Assembly (NCBI RefSeq): GCF_023100805.1
Contig: NZ_CP095855.1
Span: 5,745,001-5,809,000, forward strand
DNA: 64,000 nt
Direction of reading: 5' to 3'
Source of the DNA: Chitinophaga filiformis
Lineage (GTDB): Bacteria > Bacteroidota > Bacteroidia > Chitinophagales > Chitinophagaceae
The position numbers were made by a program, and so were the translations under genes. The notes beneath the pieces were generated by a model. The model saw nothing but the letters and a program-made list of their open reading frames with translations, did no database searches and had not been told where the DNA came from. Below, piece after piece: positions 9,000 to 17,558 of the stretch; the stretch's first letter is position 1; each line of letters starts with the position of its first letter.

Positions 9000-10736
9000 T
9001 TAATATCTCTTTTTAAAACCGCCGCTACGGCCAGCTCCGCTTCCGGCGCTGCTGCCTTCCCAACGTCTGCCGCTGCTACCGCCTTCACGTGGAGGACGGC
9101 TGCCACCGGAACGACGTTTATCGCCATCCTGCGACATTTCTATACGCACGCTGCGGCCATTGTATTCTGCCTTCTTGAAGGTCTGCTGGAATTTCTCTAC
9201 CACGTCGTTCTCAACTTCGAAGAAGGAGTAAACACCCTTCAGGTCAATACGGCCGATCTTGTTACCGCGTACGCCACTGGTATCGCAGAGGTAGCGTAAC
9301 ATGTCGCCACGGGTAAAGTCGTCTACAGAACCCAGGTTGATGAACAGGCGGGTAAATTTACCGTTGTTGCTTCTGCGGTCGGTACCACCATCCAATGACC
9401 TTCTTTCTTCCTTCACGTTCAGGTCCGGTGCATCCTGGTAGTATTCCAGGAACTGGTTGAACTCCAGGGAAGCAAAACGTTTGATGATCTCTTCCTTGCT
9501 CATGGCCGCAAACTCTTCGAATATGCGTTCCAGGTAAGGTTCTATCTGTTCTTCGTTCACTACAACGTTGTGTACCTTATGTACAAGTCCGAAGAGTTGT
9601 TTTTCACATACTGCGAAACCATCCGGTACTTCTACTTTGGTAAATTTCTTACCGATCACTCTTTCGATCTGGCGGATCTTTCCGATATCGCGACCGCTGA
9701 TGATAGCGATAGATACACCGGATTTACCAGCACGCGCCGTACGGCCGGAACGGTGAGTGTAGTTCTCCACGTCATCAGGCAGTTCGTAGTTGATCACGTG
9801 TGTTACGTTGTCAACGTCGATACCACGGGCAGCAACATCCGTAGCTACCAGTACCTGCAGTGATTTCTCACGGAAGCGTTTCATTACCTTGTCACGCTGT
9901 TGCTGTGTAAGGTCGCCATGCAGTGCATCGGCATTATAACCGTCACGGATAAGTGATTCTGCAATTTCCTGTGATTCGATCTTGGTACGGGTAAAGATGA
10001 TACCGAAGATCTCAGGGTTGAAATCCACGATACGTTTCAGCGCCGCGTATTTTTCGCGTGGCCGTACTACGTAATATTCGTGCTCGATATTGACGTTACC
10101 ACTGTTCTTGTTACCTACAGTCAGCTCAAAAGGATCCGTCATGTATTTCTGTGCAATACGGCGAACCTCCTGCGGCATGGTAGCGGAGAACAACCAGGTG
10201 GTCTTCTCATCAGGTGTATTGGATAATATATTGTTGATGTCTTCCTGGAAACCCATGTTCAGCATTTCATCTGCTTCGTCCAGTACAACATAACGTACGT
10301 TGGTAAAGTTTACCGCCTTTCTCTCGATGATATCGAGCAGACGGCCGGGAGTTGCCACTACGATGTGCACGCCTCTTTTCAGATCGCGCAGCTGCTGCAC
10401 GATGCTGGAACCACCATACACGGCTACGATGCTCACATCACCCAGGTGCTTGCTGAAGTTCTTCAGGTCATTGGTGATCTGTAAACATAATTCACGTGTC
10501 GGACACAAGATCAATCCCTGTGGATGACGTTGTTTAATATCTATCTGCTGTAGCAGCGGCAGGCCAAATGCTGCCGTCTTACCTGTGCCCGTCTGGGCCA
10601 AACCTACAAAGTCCCTGTCGCCCCCTAATAACACAGGAATAGCTTTTTCCTGTATTGGCGTAGGTGCAATAAATCCCAGGTCCTGGATTCCTTTTAAAAT
10701 CGGCTCTTGTAAGCCTAATGTTTCAAATGTAGTCAT
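9000..10736 (-). CDS. DEAD-box ATP-dependent RNA helicase
   Basis: This 578-residue cytoplasmic helicase probably acts in ribosome assembly or mRNA decay, especially in the cold. Motifs are complete: Q motif (GFIAPTPIQ, 21-29), Walker A AQTGTGKT (47-54), PTREL (79-83), TPGR (129-132), DEAD (153-156), SAT (184-186), ARGIDV and HRSGRTARAG in domain 2. Residues about 465-540 look like the DbpA-type RNA-binding domain (IGRIDLKGVYSFFEV). The tail is rich in Gly, Arg and Ser, as in DeaD/CsdA proteins. It is monocistronic, with a hairpin in its 5' leader and a terminator behind. The family is certain; which subtype (DeaD or DbpA) is not. Confidence 0.94.
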   Translation of the reverse strand: MTTFETLGLQEPILKGIQDLGFIAPTPIQEKAIPVLLGGDRDFVGLAQTGTGKTAAFGLPLLQQIDIKQRHPQGLILCPTRELCLQITNDLKNFSKHLGDVSIVAVYGGSSIVQQLRDLKRGVHIVVATPGRLLDIIERKAVNFTNVRYVVLDEADEMLNMGFQEDINNILSNTPDEKTTWLFSATMPQEVRRIAQKYMTDPFELTVGNKNSGNVNIEHEYYVVRPREKYAALKRIVDFNPEIFGIIFTRTKIESQEIAESLIRDGYNADALHGDLTQQQRDKVMKRFREKSLQVLVATDVAARGIDVDNVTHVINYELPDDVENYTHRSGRTARAGKSGVSIAIISGRDIGKIRQIERVIGKKFTKVEVPDGFAVCEKQLFGLVHKVHNVVVNEEQIEPYLERIFEEFAAMSKEEIIKRFASLEFNQFLEYYQDAPDLNVKEERRSLDGGTDRRSNNGKFTRLFINLGSVDDFTRGDMLRYLCDTSGVRGNKIGRIDLKGVYSFFEVENDVVEKFQQTFKKAEYNGRSVRIEMSQDGDKRRSGGSRPPREGGSSGRRWEGSSAGSGAGRSGGFKKRY

Positions 10737-10751
10737 TGATTTGCTTTGATC

Positions 10752-10768
10752 AGGCTCCGTCGGGAGCC
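10752..10768 (-). promoter_or_regulatory. Hairpin in the 5' leader of the helicase mRNA
   Basis: AGGCTCC (10752-10758) pairs with GGAGCCT around a short loop, ending 15 bases upstream of the helicase start codon. A stable leader hairpin this close to the start could modulate translation, as in cold-induced helicase genes. That role is inference. The core also resembles the GGCTCC...GGAGCC hairpin of the 112-bp repeats. Confidence 0.35.
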
Positions 10769-10855
10769 TTGGTATACTAACTCAGCTCTTCCTGAACTGA
10801 TTAATTTTATAAAGTTTTATATGGTCCGGTCAACACAATGGACATCACTGGCTTA

Positions 10856-12163
10856 TTATACCAGTTCACCTTCCAGGTCATAATCATATGCCCTGGTGAT
10901 CCTTACATTGACAAAATCGCCGGGTTTCAGACGTTTGCTGGTATTAATGATCACTTCATTATCCACTTCAACAGAGTCGAACTCTGTACGTGCCAGGTAA
11001 CGGCCTGATTCTTTTTTGTCTACGATCACACGGAAAACCTTGCCAACTTTTTCCTGGTTCTTCTCAAGGGAAATTTCCTGCTGTACTTCCATGATCTCCT
11101 GCGCCCTGCGTTCCTTTTCCTCTGCAGGGATATTGTCTTCCAGCTCGTAGGCGCTGGTGCCCTCTTCATGACTGTATGTAAATACGCCCACCCTGTCAAA
11201 GCGCATCTTTTCGAGGAAGGCCTTCAGTTCTTCCACGTCTTCCAGCGTCTCTCCGGGATAACCGGTGATCAGCGTGGTACGCAGACAGATGCCAGGTACT
11301 TTTTCGCGGATAGCAGTAACAAGTTCCTCCATTTCCACGCGGGTGATCTGGCGCTTCATGGATTTCAGCATATTATCAGCCGCATGTTGCAACGGCATGT
11401 CAATATAGTTACAAATATTGGGGAATTCATTCATTACGTCCAGCACTTCCATCGGAAATTTGTGCGGGTAAGCATAATGCAGGCGTATCCACTCCAGCCC
11501 CTTTACATTTGCCAGCGCCCTTAAAAGGTCTGCCAGCCGGCGTTGTTTGTACAGGTCCAGGCCATAATAGGTCAGTTCCTGCGCAATCAGCATGATCTCT
11601 TTCACACCTGAATTCACCAGTTTCTCCGCTTCAGCCACCAGTTGCTCAATAGGCCTGGATACGTGCCCGCCTCTCATCAGCGGAATAGCGCAGAATGAAC
11701 AGGTACGGTTACAGCCTTCAGCTATTTTCAGGTAAGCATAGTGTGTCGGAGTAGCCAGCAAACGTTCGCCGATCAGCTCCGCTTTATAGTCGGCATCGAA
11801 TTTCTTGAGGATCAGTGGCAGCTCCATGGTACCAAACCAGGCATCCACGCCAGGTATTTCCGATTCCAGGTCTCCGCGGTAACGTTCACTCAGACAGCCC
11901 GTAACATATACTTTTTCCAGGCGTCCGCGATTCTTTAATTCAACCTGCTCCAGGATGGTGTTGATAGATTCCTCTTTGGCCTTATCAATAAAACCGCAGG
12001 TATTTACAACAACGATATTATGGTCCTTTTTGGCATTTTCATGCACTACATCGATGTCGTTGGCCAATAACTGACCACTGAGCACCTCGGAATCAACCAT
12101 ATTCTTGGAACAGCCAAGCGTAATAATATTAACCTTATCTTTCTTTAAAGTTTTTGTCTTCAA
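10856..12163 (-). CDS. rimO: Ribosomal protein S12 methylthiotransferase RimO
   Basis: This 435-residue radical SAM enzyme adds a methylthio group to an aspartate of ribosomal protein S12. The N-terminal UPF0004 domain carries the auxiliary cluster cysteines Cys18, Cys56 and Cys90 (LGCSKN, NTCGFID, TGCLSERY). The radical SAM motif CNRTCSFC gives Cys151, Cys155 and Cys158. The TRAM domain closes the protein (about 370-435). The LGCSKNMVDSE start and the AIPLMRGGHVSRP segment favour RimO over MiaB. In related genomes rimO follows ftsY and rpmB/rpmG, as here, but a cupin gene intervenes. The ATG at 12163 fits the family's N-terminus. Confidence 0.94.
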   Translation of the reverse strand: MKTKTLKKDKVNIITLGCSKNMVDSEVLSGQLLANDIDVVHENAKKDHNIVVVNTCGFIDKAKEESINTILEQVELKNRGRLEKVYVTGCLSERYRGDLESEIPGVDAWFGTMELPLILKKFDADYKAELIGERLLATPTHYAYLKIAEGCNRTCSFCAIPLMRGGHVSRPIEQLVAEAEKLVNSGVKEIMLIAQELTYYGLDLYKQRRLADLLRALANVKGLEWIRLHYAYPHKFPMEVLDVMNEFPNICNYIDMPLQHAADNMLKSMKRQITRVEMEELVTAIREKVPGICLRTTLITGYPGETLEDVEELKAFLEKMRFDRVGVFTYSHEEGTSAYELEDNIPAEEKERRAQEIMEVQQEISLEKNQEKVGKVFRVIVDKKESGRYLARTEFDSVEVDNEVIINTSKRLKPGDFVNVRITRAYDYDLEGELV

Positions 12164-12306
12164 GCGCGAATAATTTTATCTGGCAAACGGGCCTGACACC
12201 TGCTTGCTTACCGCCACGAAGACATCCAGACACGAACGGAGAGAACAGCGAGACTTACTGTTATGTGACTATGAGCCTTAGTGGGGGTTATTTAACTAAA
12301 GAAATG

Positions 12307-12337
12307 CAAAGGTAACATTAAATTGCGAATTGTCAAT
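12307..12337 (-). promoter_or_regulatory. Candidate rimO promoter
   Basis: On the minus strand ATTG (12337-12334) is followed, after 19 bases, by TACCTTTG (12314-12307), a perfect TAnnTTTG -7 box. The -33 box overlaps the end of the upstream cupin gene. The predicted leader is about 140 bases long. Confidence 0.5.
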
Positions 12338-13230
12338 TATTCAATTACGAATTCTGTGCGTAACAACCTTTCGGCTCTCTTTCTGGCCACTTTGCGTTTG
12401 TAATGATACCACCATTCCGGCGCCAGCCTGATCAGCAGGTTGTTCATTCCCCGCAGCCCCACCAGGTGGTACAGGCCATTCAGCTTCCCGGCCAGCGTTT
12501 CGTCCAGCGCCCGCAGGCTCATGGCAAACCCGCTGTCAATATATTCCATATGGTGCCAGTAGCCGCCGGGCATAAACAGGGTATCGCCATGTTCCAGGAT
12601 GGTGGTAAGCGCCTTTGCCTGCCGTAATGCCGGGAAATGGTCCGTATCCAGCTGTTCATGCCAGTTCACAAAGCTGGCGGCGCTCTCTACCGTAAAGGGC
12701 ATGCGGTAGATGTAGGGCGACTGGCTGTTCTCCAGCAGTAATACTCTTTTCCGGCCTATAAACTGGGTATGGAAGATGTGCGACATGTCTATGTCGTAAT
12801 GCATGTGGGCAATGGAGCCAGCTCCTCCTACAAACAACATCGGGTATTTTTTAAGGAAACCGGAGGCCAGCTCGTCCGGCCAGGTAAAATCCTGTACCAG
12901 CTGCGGTGCATGCTGAAAGATGTTAAAAAGGAAGATCCGCAATTGTACGGGCCCCTTTTTGACCATGTCGAGGTATTCTCCGAAAGAGATGTAGGCGTCG
13001 GCCCCGTTTACCAGGGTCCTGGCCCCCGCCCTTTCGTTGTTGTACAACCCGACGGTCTGCTGCCCGACAATGGATTTGAAATAATCCCAGGTCCATTTTT
13101 CATAGGCCGGCCAGTCCCTGCTCAGACCTGTGATCACCACTGGTTTCCTTGGCTCATAATACTGTTTTCTGAATACTTCCGCAGAAATACTCTCTACGCG
13201 ATCTATGGAGGTTAAATGCATAAAGAACAA
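12337..13230 (-). CDS. JmjC-like cupin protein (putative Fe(II)/2-oxoglutarate oxygenase)
   Basis: This 297-residue protein belongs to the cupin_8/JmjC-like group. The opening PRKPVVITGLSRDWPA is the typical N-terminal segment. HMHYDIDMSH supplies His144 and Asp146, and PGGYWHHM supplies His226, forming the expected HxD...H iron triad. Lys161 or Arg162 after the facial motif is a plausible co-substrate contact. Such enzymes hydroxylate protein, RNA or small-molecule targets. Insertion inside a translation gene block makes a ribosomal target conceivable, but that is guesswork. The start could be either of two Met codons three residues apart. It is flanked by its own promoter region and the ftsY terminator. 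Confidence 0.82.
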   Translation of the reverse strand: MFFMHLTSIDRVESISAEVFRKQYYEPRKPVVITGLSRDWPAYEKWTWDYFKSIVGQQTVGLYNNERAGARTLVNGADAYISFGEYLDMVKKGPVQLRIFLFNIFQHAPQLVQDFTWPDELASGFLKKYPMLFVGGAGSIAHMHYDIDMSHIFHTQFIGRKRVLLLENSQSPYIYRMPFTVESAASFVNWHEQLDTDHFPALRQAKALTTILEHGDTLFMPGGYWHHMEYIDSGFAMSLRALDETLAGKLNGLYHLVGLRGMNNLLIRLAPEWWYHYKRKVARKRAERLLRTEFVIE

Positions 13231-13438
13231 ACATTAAGGAGTTCTGAAACAATAAATCCTTTAGACTTTATGATGAGGCTTCGTTGCCTGATGGTAACTG
13301 TACGCTGGGTCTGGCAAATCCCGCAATAATAATGCCGCGTCTGTTAGTTCAGCGGGGGTAAGTTCCATGTCCATTTCGGGTTTCCCGTTCCCGTCGCCGA
13401 ACACAGGAAGTTATGGGTCTTCTGCGGCCATCGTTAAC

Positions 13439-13465
13439 AAAAAAAGAGACCTGCCAAGGGTCTCT
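13439..13465 (-). terminator. Intrinsic terminator of ftsY
   Basis: AGAGACC (13445-13451) pairs with GGTCTCT (13459-13465). Read on the minus strand, the hairpin leads into a T-run (complement of 13439-13445). It lies 40 bases past the ftsY stop. Confidence 0.75.
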
Positions 13466-13505
13466 CTTATTATTTTACAGACAGCATTATGCTATACTTT
13501 AATTA

Positions 13506-14468
13506 TCAGTCATTTAAACTAAATAAAGAATCTACGAATTCCTCCTTGTTAAATACCTGCAGGTCTTCCATCCTTTCGCCTATACCAATGTATTTTACCG
13601 GTATTTTGAACTGGTTGGCAATGGCCAGTACCACACCGCCTTTGGCGGTACCGTCCAGCTTAGTGATGGCCAGCGCGGTTACTTCAGTGGCTGCGGTGAA
13701 ATGACGGGCCTGTTCCAGCGCGTTCTGCCCGGTAGAACCATCCAGCACCAGCAGTACTTCATGAGGCGCATCCGGTAGCACTTTTTTCATCACACGTTTG
13801 ATCTTGCTCAGTTCGTCCATCAGGTGGGACTTATTGTGCAAACGGCCCGCGGTGTCTATAATGATCACATCCACATCTTTTGCGGCCCCGCTCTGTACGG
13901 TGTCAAAGGCCACTGCCCCCGGGTCGGATCCCATCTGCTGCTTTACAATAGGCACGCCTACCCTGTCGCTCCAGATGGTCAGCTGATCAACAGCTGCCGC
14001 CCTGAATGTATCAGCGGCGCCCAGCAATACGCTCTTGCCAGCCTTTTTGAAGTTATAGGCCAGCTTACCGATGGTGGTTGTTTTACCCACCCCGTTCACG
14101 CCTACAACCATGATCACGTAAGGCTTCTTTCCAGCCGGCGTGTCAAAATCACGAAAACCGCTGTCCGGTGCATCTACCAGCAATCCTGCAATTTCCTCCT
14201 GCAGTATCCTGTTCAGTTCACTGGTACCGAGGTATTTATCTTTCGATACGCGTTTTTCTATTCTGTCAATGATCTGTACGGTAGTATCCACACCAACATC
14301 AGCAGATACCAGCGCTTCTTCCAGGTTGTCCAGTACTTCTGTATCAACACTGGCCTTTCCGGCAATGGCCCTGCCTATTTTGGTAAGAAAACTCTCTTTG
14401 GTCTTCTGTAATCCCTGATCCAGGCTTTCCTTCTTCTCCCTTGAAAATAGCTTATTGAAAAAACTCAT
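13506..14468 (-). CDS. ftsY: Signal recognition particle receptor FtsY
   Basis: FtsY docks SRP-ribosome complexes at the inner membrane for co-translational insertion of membrane proteins. The 320 residues comprise a short N domain (about 20-100) and the SRP-type GTPase G domain: P-loop GVNGVGKT (123-130), DTFRAAAVDQL (153-163), DTAGR (205-209) and TKLDGTAKGG near 272-281. The acidic A domain of E. coli FtsY is absent, usual in Bacteroidota. It follows rpmB-rpmG-DUF4295 on the same strand, a conserved order in this phylum, though a hairpin between DUF4295 and ftsY suggests only partial read-through. Confidence 0.95.
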   Translation of the reverse strand: MSFFNKLFSREKKESLDQGLQKTKESFLTKIGRAIAGKASVDTEVLDNLEEALVSADVGVDTTVQIIDRIEKRVSKDKYLGTSELNRILQEEIAGLLVDAPDSGFRDFDTPAGKKPYVIMVVGVNGVGKTTTIGKLAYNFKKAGKSVLLGAADTFRAAAVDQLTIWSDRVGVPIVKQQMGSDPGAVAFDTVQSGAAKDVDVIIIDTAGRLHNKSHLMDELSKIKRVMKKVLPDAPHEVLLVLDGSTGQNALEQARHFTAATEVTALAITKLDGTAKGGVVLAIANQFKIPVKYIGIGERMEDLQVFNKEEFVDSLFSLND

Positions 14469-14630
14469 GGTGATTCTTTTGCGGCCGACAGTCCTACGTC
14501 AACAGGACGGTGAAAGGCGAATATACTGGTAATTTACCGTATAAGCCCCGGGTTTGTTGCCGGTAGTCGGTTGTTAACGGTGCGTAAGTTACAGAAAATA
14601 CTTGACGGGTACCATTTTGAGAGAACACAA

Positions 14631-14657
14631 AAAGCTGTCCTGATAACGGACAGCTTT
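14631..14657. terminator. Bidirectional hairpin after the DUF4295 gene
   Basis: AAAGCTGTCC (14631-14640) pairs perfectly with GGACAGCTTT (14648-14657). T-runs stand on both sides in the respective directions. It ends or attenuates the rpmB-rpmG-DUF4295 transcript before ftsY. Confidence 0.8.
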
Positions 14658-14681
14658 TTTAGTATAATTGGTAAAGCCGAA

Positions 14682-14855
14682 TTACTTCTGGTTCATGTGC
14701 TCCTGAACCTTATCCTTGTGCACGATAGCTTCTTTAAAAGTATATGCACCAGTTTTAGGAGAACGTACCGCTCTGATCACTTTAGTCCACACTTTAGATT
14801 CCGCGGCTGCCTTAGCATCTTTTACTTTCGCGTTCTTGGAGGCTGCTTTTGCCAT
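14682..14855 (-). CDS. DUF4295 small basic protein
   Basis: A 57-residue, very basic protein (starts MAKAASKNAK, ends EHMNQK). It matches what is known as DUF4295, a short Bacteroidota-only family encoded directly after rpmG. The context (L28, L33, this gene) and the composition suggest a ribosome-associated protein, but no function is established. Start ATG at 14853-14855 and stop TAA at 14682-14684 are unambiguous. The next gene upstream, rpmG, ends 109 bases away. Confidence 0.85.
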   Translation of the reverse strand: MAKAASKNAKVKDAKAAAESKVWTKVIRAVRSPKTGAYTFKEAIVHKDKVQEHMNQK

Positions 14856-14964
14856 AATATTCTAGATTAAAAGTTAATGTTAAAGTCAAAGGTTACCTGT
14901 TAATTGCTAATCGCGAAGGAATGCACTAACATGCTAACGATTAACGCTCAACAATAACTGTCAA

Positions 14965-15147
14965 TTACTTAATTTCTTTGTGTACAGTCACCTTTCTCAG
15001 GATAGGATTGTACTTTTTCAGCTCCAGACGCTCTGGAGTATTCTTCTTGTTCTTGGTGCTGATGTAGCGGGATGTACCGGGCTGGCCAGAAGTTTTATGT
15101 TCTGTGCATTCCAGTATCACTTGCACCCTGTTGCCTTTTTTTGCCAT
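14965..15147 (-). CDS. rpmG: 50S ribosomal protein L33
   Basis: A 60-residue basic protein of the large ribosomal subunit (bL33). The start [18 protein letters not shown] and the segment [23 protein letters not shown] are diagnostic. Only one Cys is present, so this is the form without the zinc ribbon. It lies 31 bases after rpmB and is co-transcribed with it. Confidence 0.96.
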   Translation of the reverse strand: MAKKGNRVQVILECTEHKTSGQPGTSRYISTKNKKNTPERLELKKYNPILRKVTVHKEIK

Positions 15148-15178
15148 TTTGTATACAAATTAAGTTGAATGCTTACAA

Positions 15179-15415
15179 TTAGATGTTCTGTCCAGCTGCA
15201 CGCAAGTCCTTTACTACTGCATACAAACCATTCTTGTTGATGGTTCTTAAACCATCAGCAGATACTTTCAAAGAAATCCAGCGATCCTCTTCCGCCAGGA
15301 AGAAACGCTTTTTCTGCAGGTTAGGCAGAAATCTTCTCTTTGTCTTAATATTAGAGAAGGAAACATGGTGACCCGTGATCGGCTTCTTTCCTGTCACCTG
15401 ACATACTCTTGCCAT
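15179..15415 (-). CDS. rpmB: 50S ribosomal protein L28
   Basis: A 78-residue large-subunit protein (bL28). [20 protein letters not shown] and the [10 protein letters not shown] segment are characteristic. Cysteines are too few for the zinc-binding variant. It is the first gene of the rpmB-rpmG-DUF4295 unit and is preceded by a good candidate promoter. Confidence 0.96.
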   Translation of the reverse strand: MARVCQVTGKKPITGHHVSFSNIKTKRRFLPNLQKKRFFLAEEDRWISLKVSADGLRTINKNGLYAVVKDLRAAGQNI

Positions 15416-15435
15416 GATAGAAAAATTTTGGATTG

Positions 15436-15467
15436 CAAAAGTCGCGCTTTTTTATTGATTTTGCAAA
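15436..15467 (-). promoter_or_regulatory. Candidate promoter of the rpmB-rpmG-DUF4295 unit
   Basis: On the minus strand, TTTG (15467-15464) is separated by 20 bases from GACTTTTG (15443-15436), one mismatch from TAnnTTTG. This is the expected Bacteroidota sigma-factor geometry, about 20 bases upstream of the rpmB start codon. Confidence 0.5.
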
Positions 15468-15658
15468 TAATTACAATCCGATTTTATTAACAATAACGGA
15501 ATGTGTAAATGTAAATTACAAATCACACTTCCTAATTCATTGAATACCATTAGTTACGACAACCTTAAAAAGCCTCAACACCAAGATATCCACATTTTAA
15601 AAAAACATAAAATCAGCTATCTATTTTACAACAGGGCCGCATTTTATGGTGATTACGA

Positions 15659-16246
15659 TTACAAAAGTACAACTAAACTTCTCAGCACAGCACCTAATCT
15701 TACACCTTCCAGTACACGCTGTTGTGAAGTACCATGTTTCAGCAGCGCCTCTTCATGAGAAGTCACACACATCTCACAACCATTCAGTGCAGACACCACC
15801 AGGCTCACCAGCTCGAAGAATTCTTTTCCTAAAACCGGGTTGGCCATGATACTCATACGGATACCTGCCGGCGTTGCCGTATAGAACTCCTTGTTTACAA
15901 AGTGACGGAAACGGTAGTATACGTTGTTGGCATTCATCAGGGAAGTACAGCTGTAGATCTCAGCGATCTCCTTATCAGTAGCGCCTTCCTGGGTAGCCAG
16001 CTTTTCAAACGCAGCCTGCAGCTCCGCATGTTTCTCATTGGCGGCTACAGACAGTCCCAGCAGGTATGCTTCCTTTTTGGTCAGTGTAGTAGCTGATAAT
16101 GAGTTAGTTACATTTATCTTAAGATCTTTCAGATAACGGGCGTCTGTATTGGCCAGGGTACGCAGGCGCTCAGAAAGATTGGCTTCTGTCAGCCCTACTG
16201 CCTGCAATAACTGCACAGCCGTATCTGTATTTGAAGTTGCGAACAT
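15659..16246 (-). CDS. AhpD-like carboxymuconolactone decarboxylase family protein
   Basis: A 195-residue all-alpha protein with the AhpD-type active site CEMCVTSH (Cys157, Cys160, His164) in its C-terminal half. The N-terminal half looks like a second copy of the same fold without the cysteines. Proteins of this type reduce a peroxiredoxin partner or act as alkylhydroperoxidases. The peroxiredoxin gene directly upstream on the same strand is the obvious partner. The hairpin between the two genes suggests the AhpD-like gene is expressed at a lower level by read-through. Between this gene's stop (15659) and rpmB there is an AT-rich gap without features other than the rpmB promoter. Confidence 0.85.
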   Translation of the reverse strand: MFATSNTDTAVQLLQAVGLTEANLSERLRTLANTDARYLKDLKINVTNSLSATTLTKKEAYLLGLSVAANEKHAELQAAFEKLATQEGATDKEIAEIYSCTSLMNANNVYYRFRHFVNKEFYTATPAGIRMSIMANPVLGKEFFELVSLVVSALNGCEMCVTSHEEALLKHGTSQQRVLEGVRLGAVLRSLVVLL

Positions 16247-16274
16247 AATATTAATTTTTTAAATATCTGGTAGA

Positions 16275-16321
16275 AATAAAAAGTCCATAGCCGGACCCTA
16301 AAAGGGACATGGACTATGGAC
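16275..16321 (-). terminator. Hairpin with T-run between peroxiredoxin and AhpD-like genes
   Basis: GTCCATAG (16283-16290) and CTATGGAC (16314-16321) pair perfectly, with an inner CCCT/AGGG stem. On the minus strand the hairpin is followed by TTTTTATT. It can end the peroxiredoxin transcript, leaving partial read-through into the AhpD-like gene 29 bases further on. Confidence 0.75.
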
Positions 16322-16330
16322 CCTGCAAAA

Positions 16331-16894
16331 TTAGTTAGCCTTGCCGGACAAGGTAGCCTCACCTTTTTCCCAGTTACAAGGGCACAGCTCGTCTGTCTGC
16401 AGTGCATCCAGTACACGCAGTACTTCTTTCACGTTACGGCCTACATTCAGGTCGTACAGGGAAACCCAACGTACAATACCTTGTGGATCAACGATGAATG
16501 TAGCGCGGTAAGCGATCTTTTCGTTAGCTTCCAGGATACCCAGTTCGTCAGCCAGTGACTTGGAAGTGTCAGCCAGCATTGGGAACTGCAGACCACGCAG
16601 GTCTTCATGATCCCTTCTCCATGCAACGTGTACGTATTCTGTATCAGTTGATGCACCGATCAGGATAGCATCACGGTCAACGAAATCCTGGTAGTGCTTG
16701 TTGAACTCAGCGATCTCTGTAGGACAAACGAACGTAAAGTCCTTTGGCCACCAGAACATCACCAGCCATTTGCCGGAATTCTTCAGTTCTTCGGAAGACA
16801 GTTCATAGAACTCCTTACCTTTTTCGATTGATACTACTGCAGTCTTCTTGAACTCAGGAAACTTTGAGCCTAATGATAATGTTACATTCTTCAT
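16331..16894 (-). CDS. AhpC-type 2-Cys peroxiredoxin
   Basis: A 187-residue peroxiredoxin that reduces hydrogen peroxide and organic hydroperoxides in the cytoplasm. The peroxidatic site FTFVCPTE gives Cys57 with Pro50 and Thr54 conserved around it. The C-terminal DELCPCNW provides Cys171 and Cys173 as resolving cysteines. A CPC tail is seen in peroxiredoxins paired with AhpD, as here. The upstream leader is long (about 185 bases) if the candidate promoter is right. Confidence 0.93.
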   Translation of the reverse strand: MKNVTLSLGSKFPEFKKTAVVSIEKGKEFYELSSEELKNSGKWLVMFWWPKDFTFVCPTEIAEFNKHYQDFVDRDAILIGASTDTEYVHVAWRRDHEDLRGLQFPMLADTSKSLADELGILEANEKIAYRATFIVDPQGIVRWVSLYDLNVGRNVKEVLRVLDALQTDELCPCNWEKGEATLSGKAN

Positions 16895-17087
16895 TGCGCG
16901 TTATGATTTATTTTACGTTAATACATGACCACATGATGTGTCGGGTAGTACCTGGTATCTGTTTACATGATTCCCCGGTTGGTTTTACTGATATCGTGTT
17001 TATAATGATATCTTCCCTTTACATCTTTTTCCGCCGGCGGATACATTCACCTTAATGGCTATATGTCTTTGTTGGTTAATTCGGGTG

Positions 17088-17119
17088 CAAAATTGCGGCT
17101 CTATTCATTATTAATCAAA
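17088..17119 (-). promoter_or_regulatory. Candidate promoter of the peroxiredoxin gene
   Basis: On the minus strand TTTG (17119-17116), a 20-base spacer and CAATTTTG (17095-17088) match the Bacteroidota promoter with one mismatch. The predicted transcript has a leader of about 185 bases (16895-17081). I saw no clear structured element in that leader. Confidence 0.5.
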
Positions 17120-17323
17120 TAGATTTTCAAATACATGGCATTGAAAATCTCTATATAGGGCTAAAAACTGCTATTGTATTGCTATTCCGCGGTTTTCCCT
17201 GTAAAAAACCTGCGCATTAATACAATCTTAACAGAATTTCCAGCCAAACGGAACAATTTGGCACGTTATTTAGTTATTATTGTAGTACCCGAATTTTAAC
17301 AAAACATAATAAAACGACAGGCT

Positions 17324-17443
17324 ATGAAACTAAAAAACGTACTCCTGGTGATCTTTACGATTGGAATTGCACTCATCCCGTTAATTAAAAACAGTCTCGG
17401 CAAAAATGATGAATTTGATGCTACACAAGACCTGTTCATCTAA
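17324..17443 (+). CDS. 39-residue single-span membrane peptide
   Basis: A small frame starts at ATG 17324 and stops at TAA 17441-17443. It encodes 39 residues: MKLK, one hydrophobic helix (about residues 5-20), then a polar, acidic tail ending DLFI. The positive-inside rule puts the N-terminus in the cytoplasm. Two terminator hairpins lie just downstream on the same strand, which supports this as a transcribed unit. I do not recognise the family. It could be a membrane-regulating small protein, a type I-like toxin, or chance. Confidence 0.45.
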   Translation: MKLKNVLLVIFTIGIALIPLIKNSLGKNDEFDATQDLFI

Positions 17444-17461
17444 TGGTTAACGCGCAAGATG

Positions 17462-17507
17462 GTGCCATGTCCTGTAATGTTGGCCTTCTCCCCGGAGAAG
17501 ATGGCAC
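17462..17507 (+). terminator. Hairpin after the small membrane peptide
   Basis: GTGCCAT (17462-17468) pairs with ATGGCAC (17501-17507), and inside it CTTCTCC (17485-17491) pairs with GGAGAAG (17494-17500). TTTATTGT follows. It stands 20 bases after the 39-codon frame. Confidence 0.6.
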
Positions 17508-17558
17508 TTTATTGTCTTAATTTCACAAGGCTCCCTGCCGGCGCAGGGTTAAATATAT

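Noticed and set aside
13231-13438. A tRNA-like or structured RNA gene in the gap between ftsY and the cupin gene.
   Set aside because: I looked for a cloverleaf (TTC loop and acceptor pairing) and found none; only the ftsY terminator is supported.
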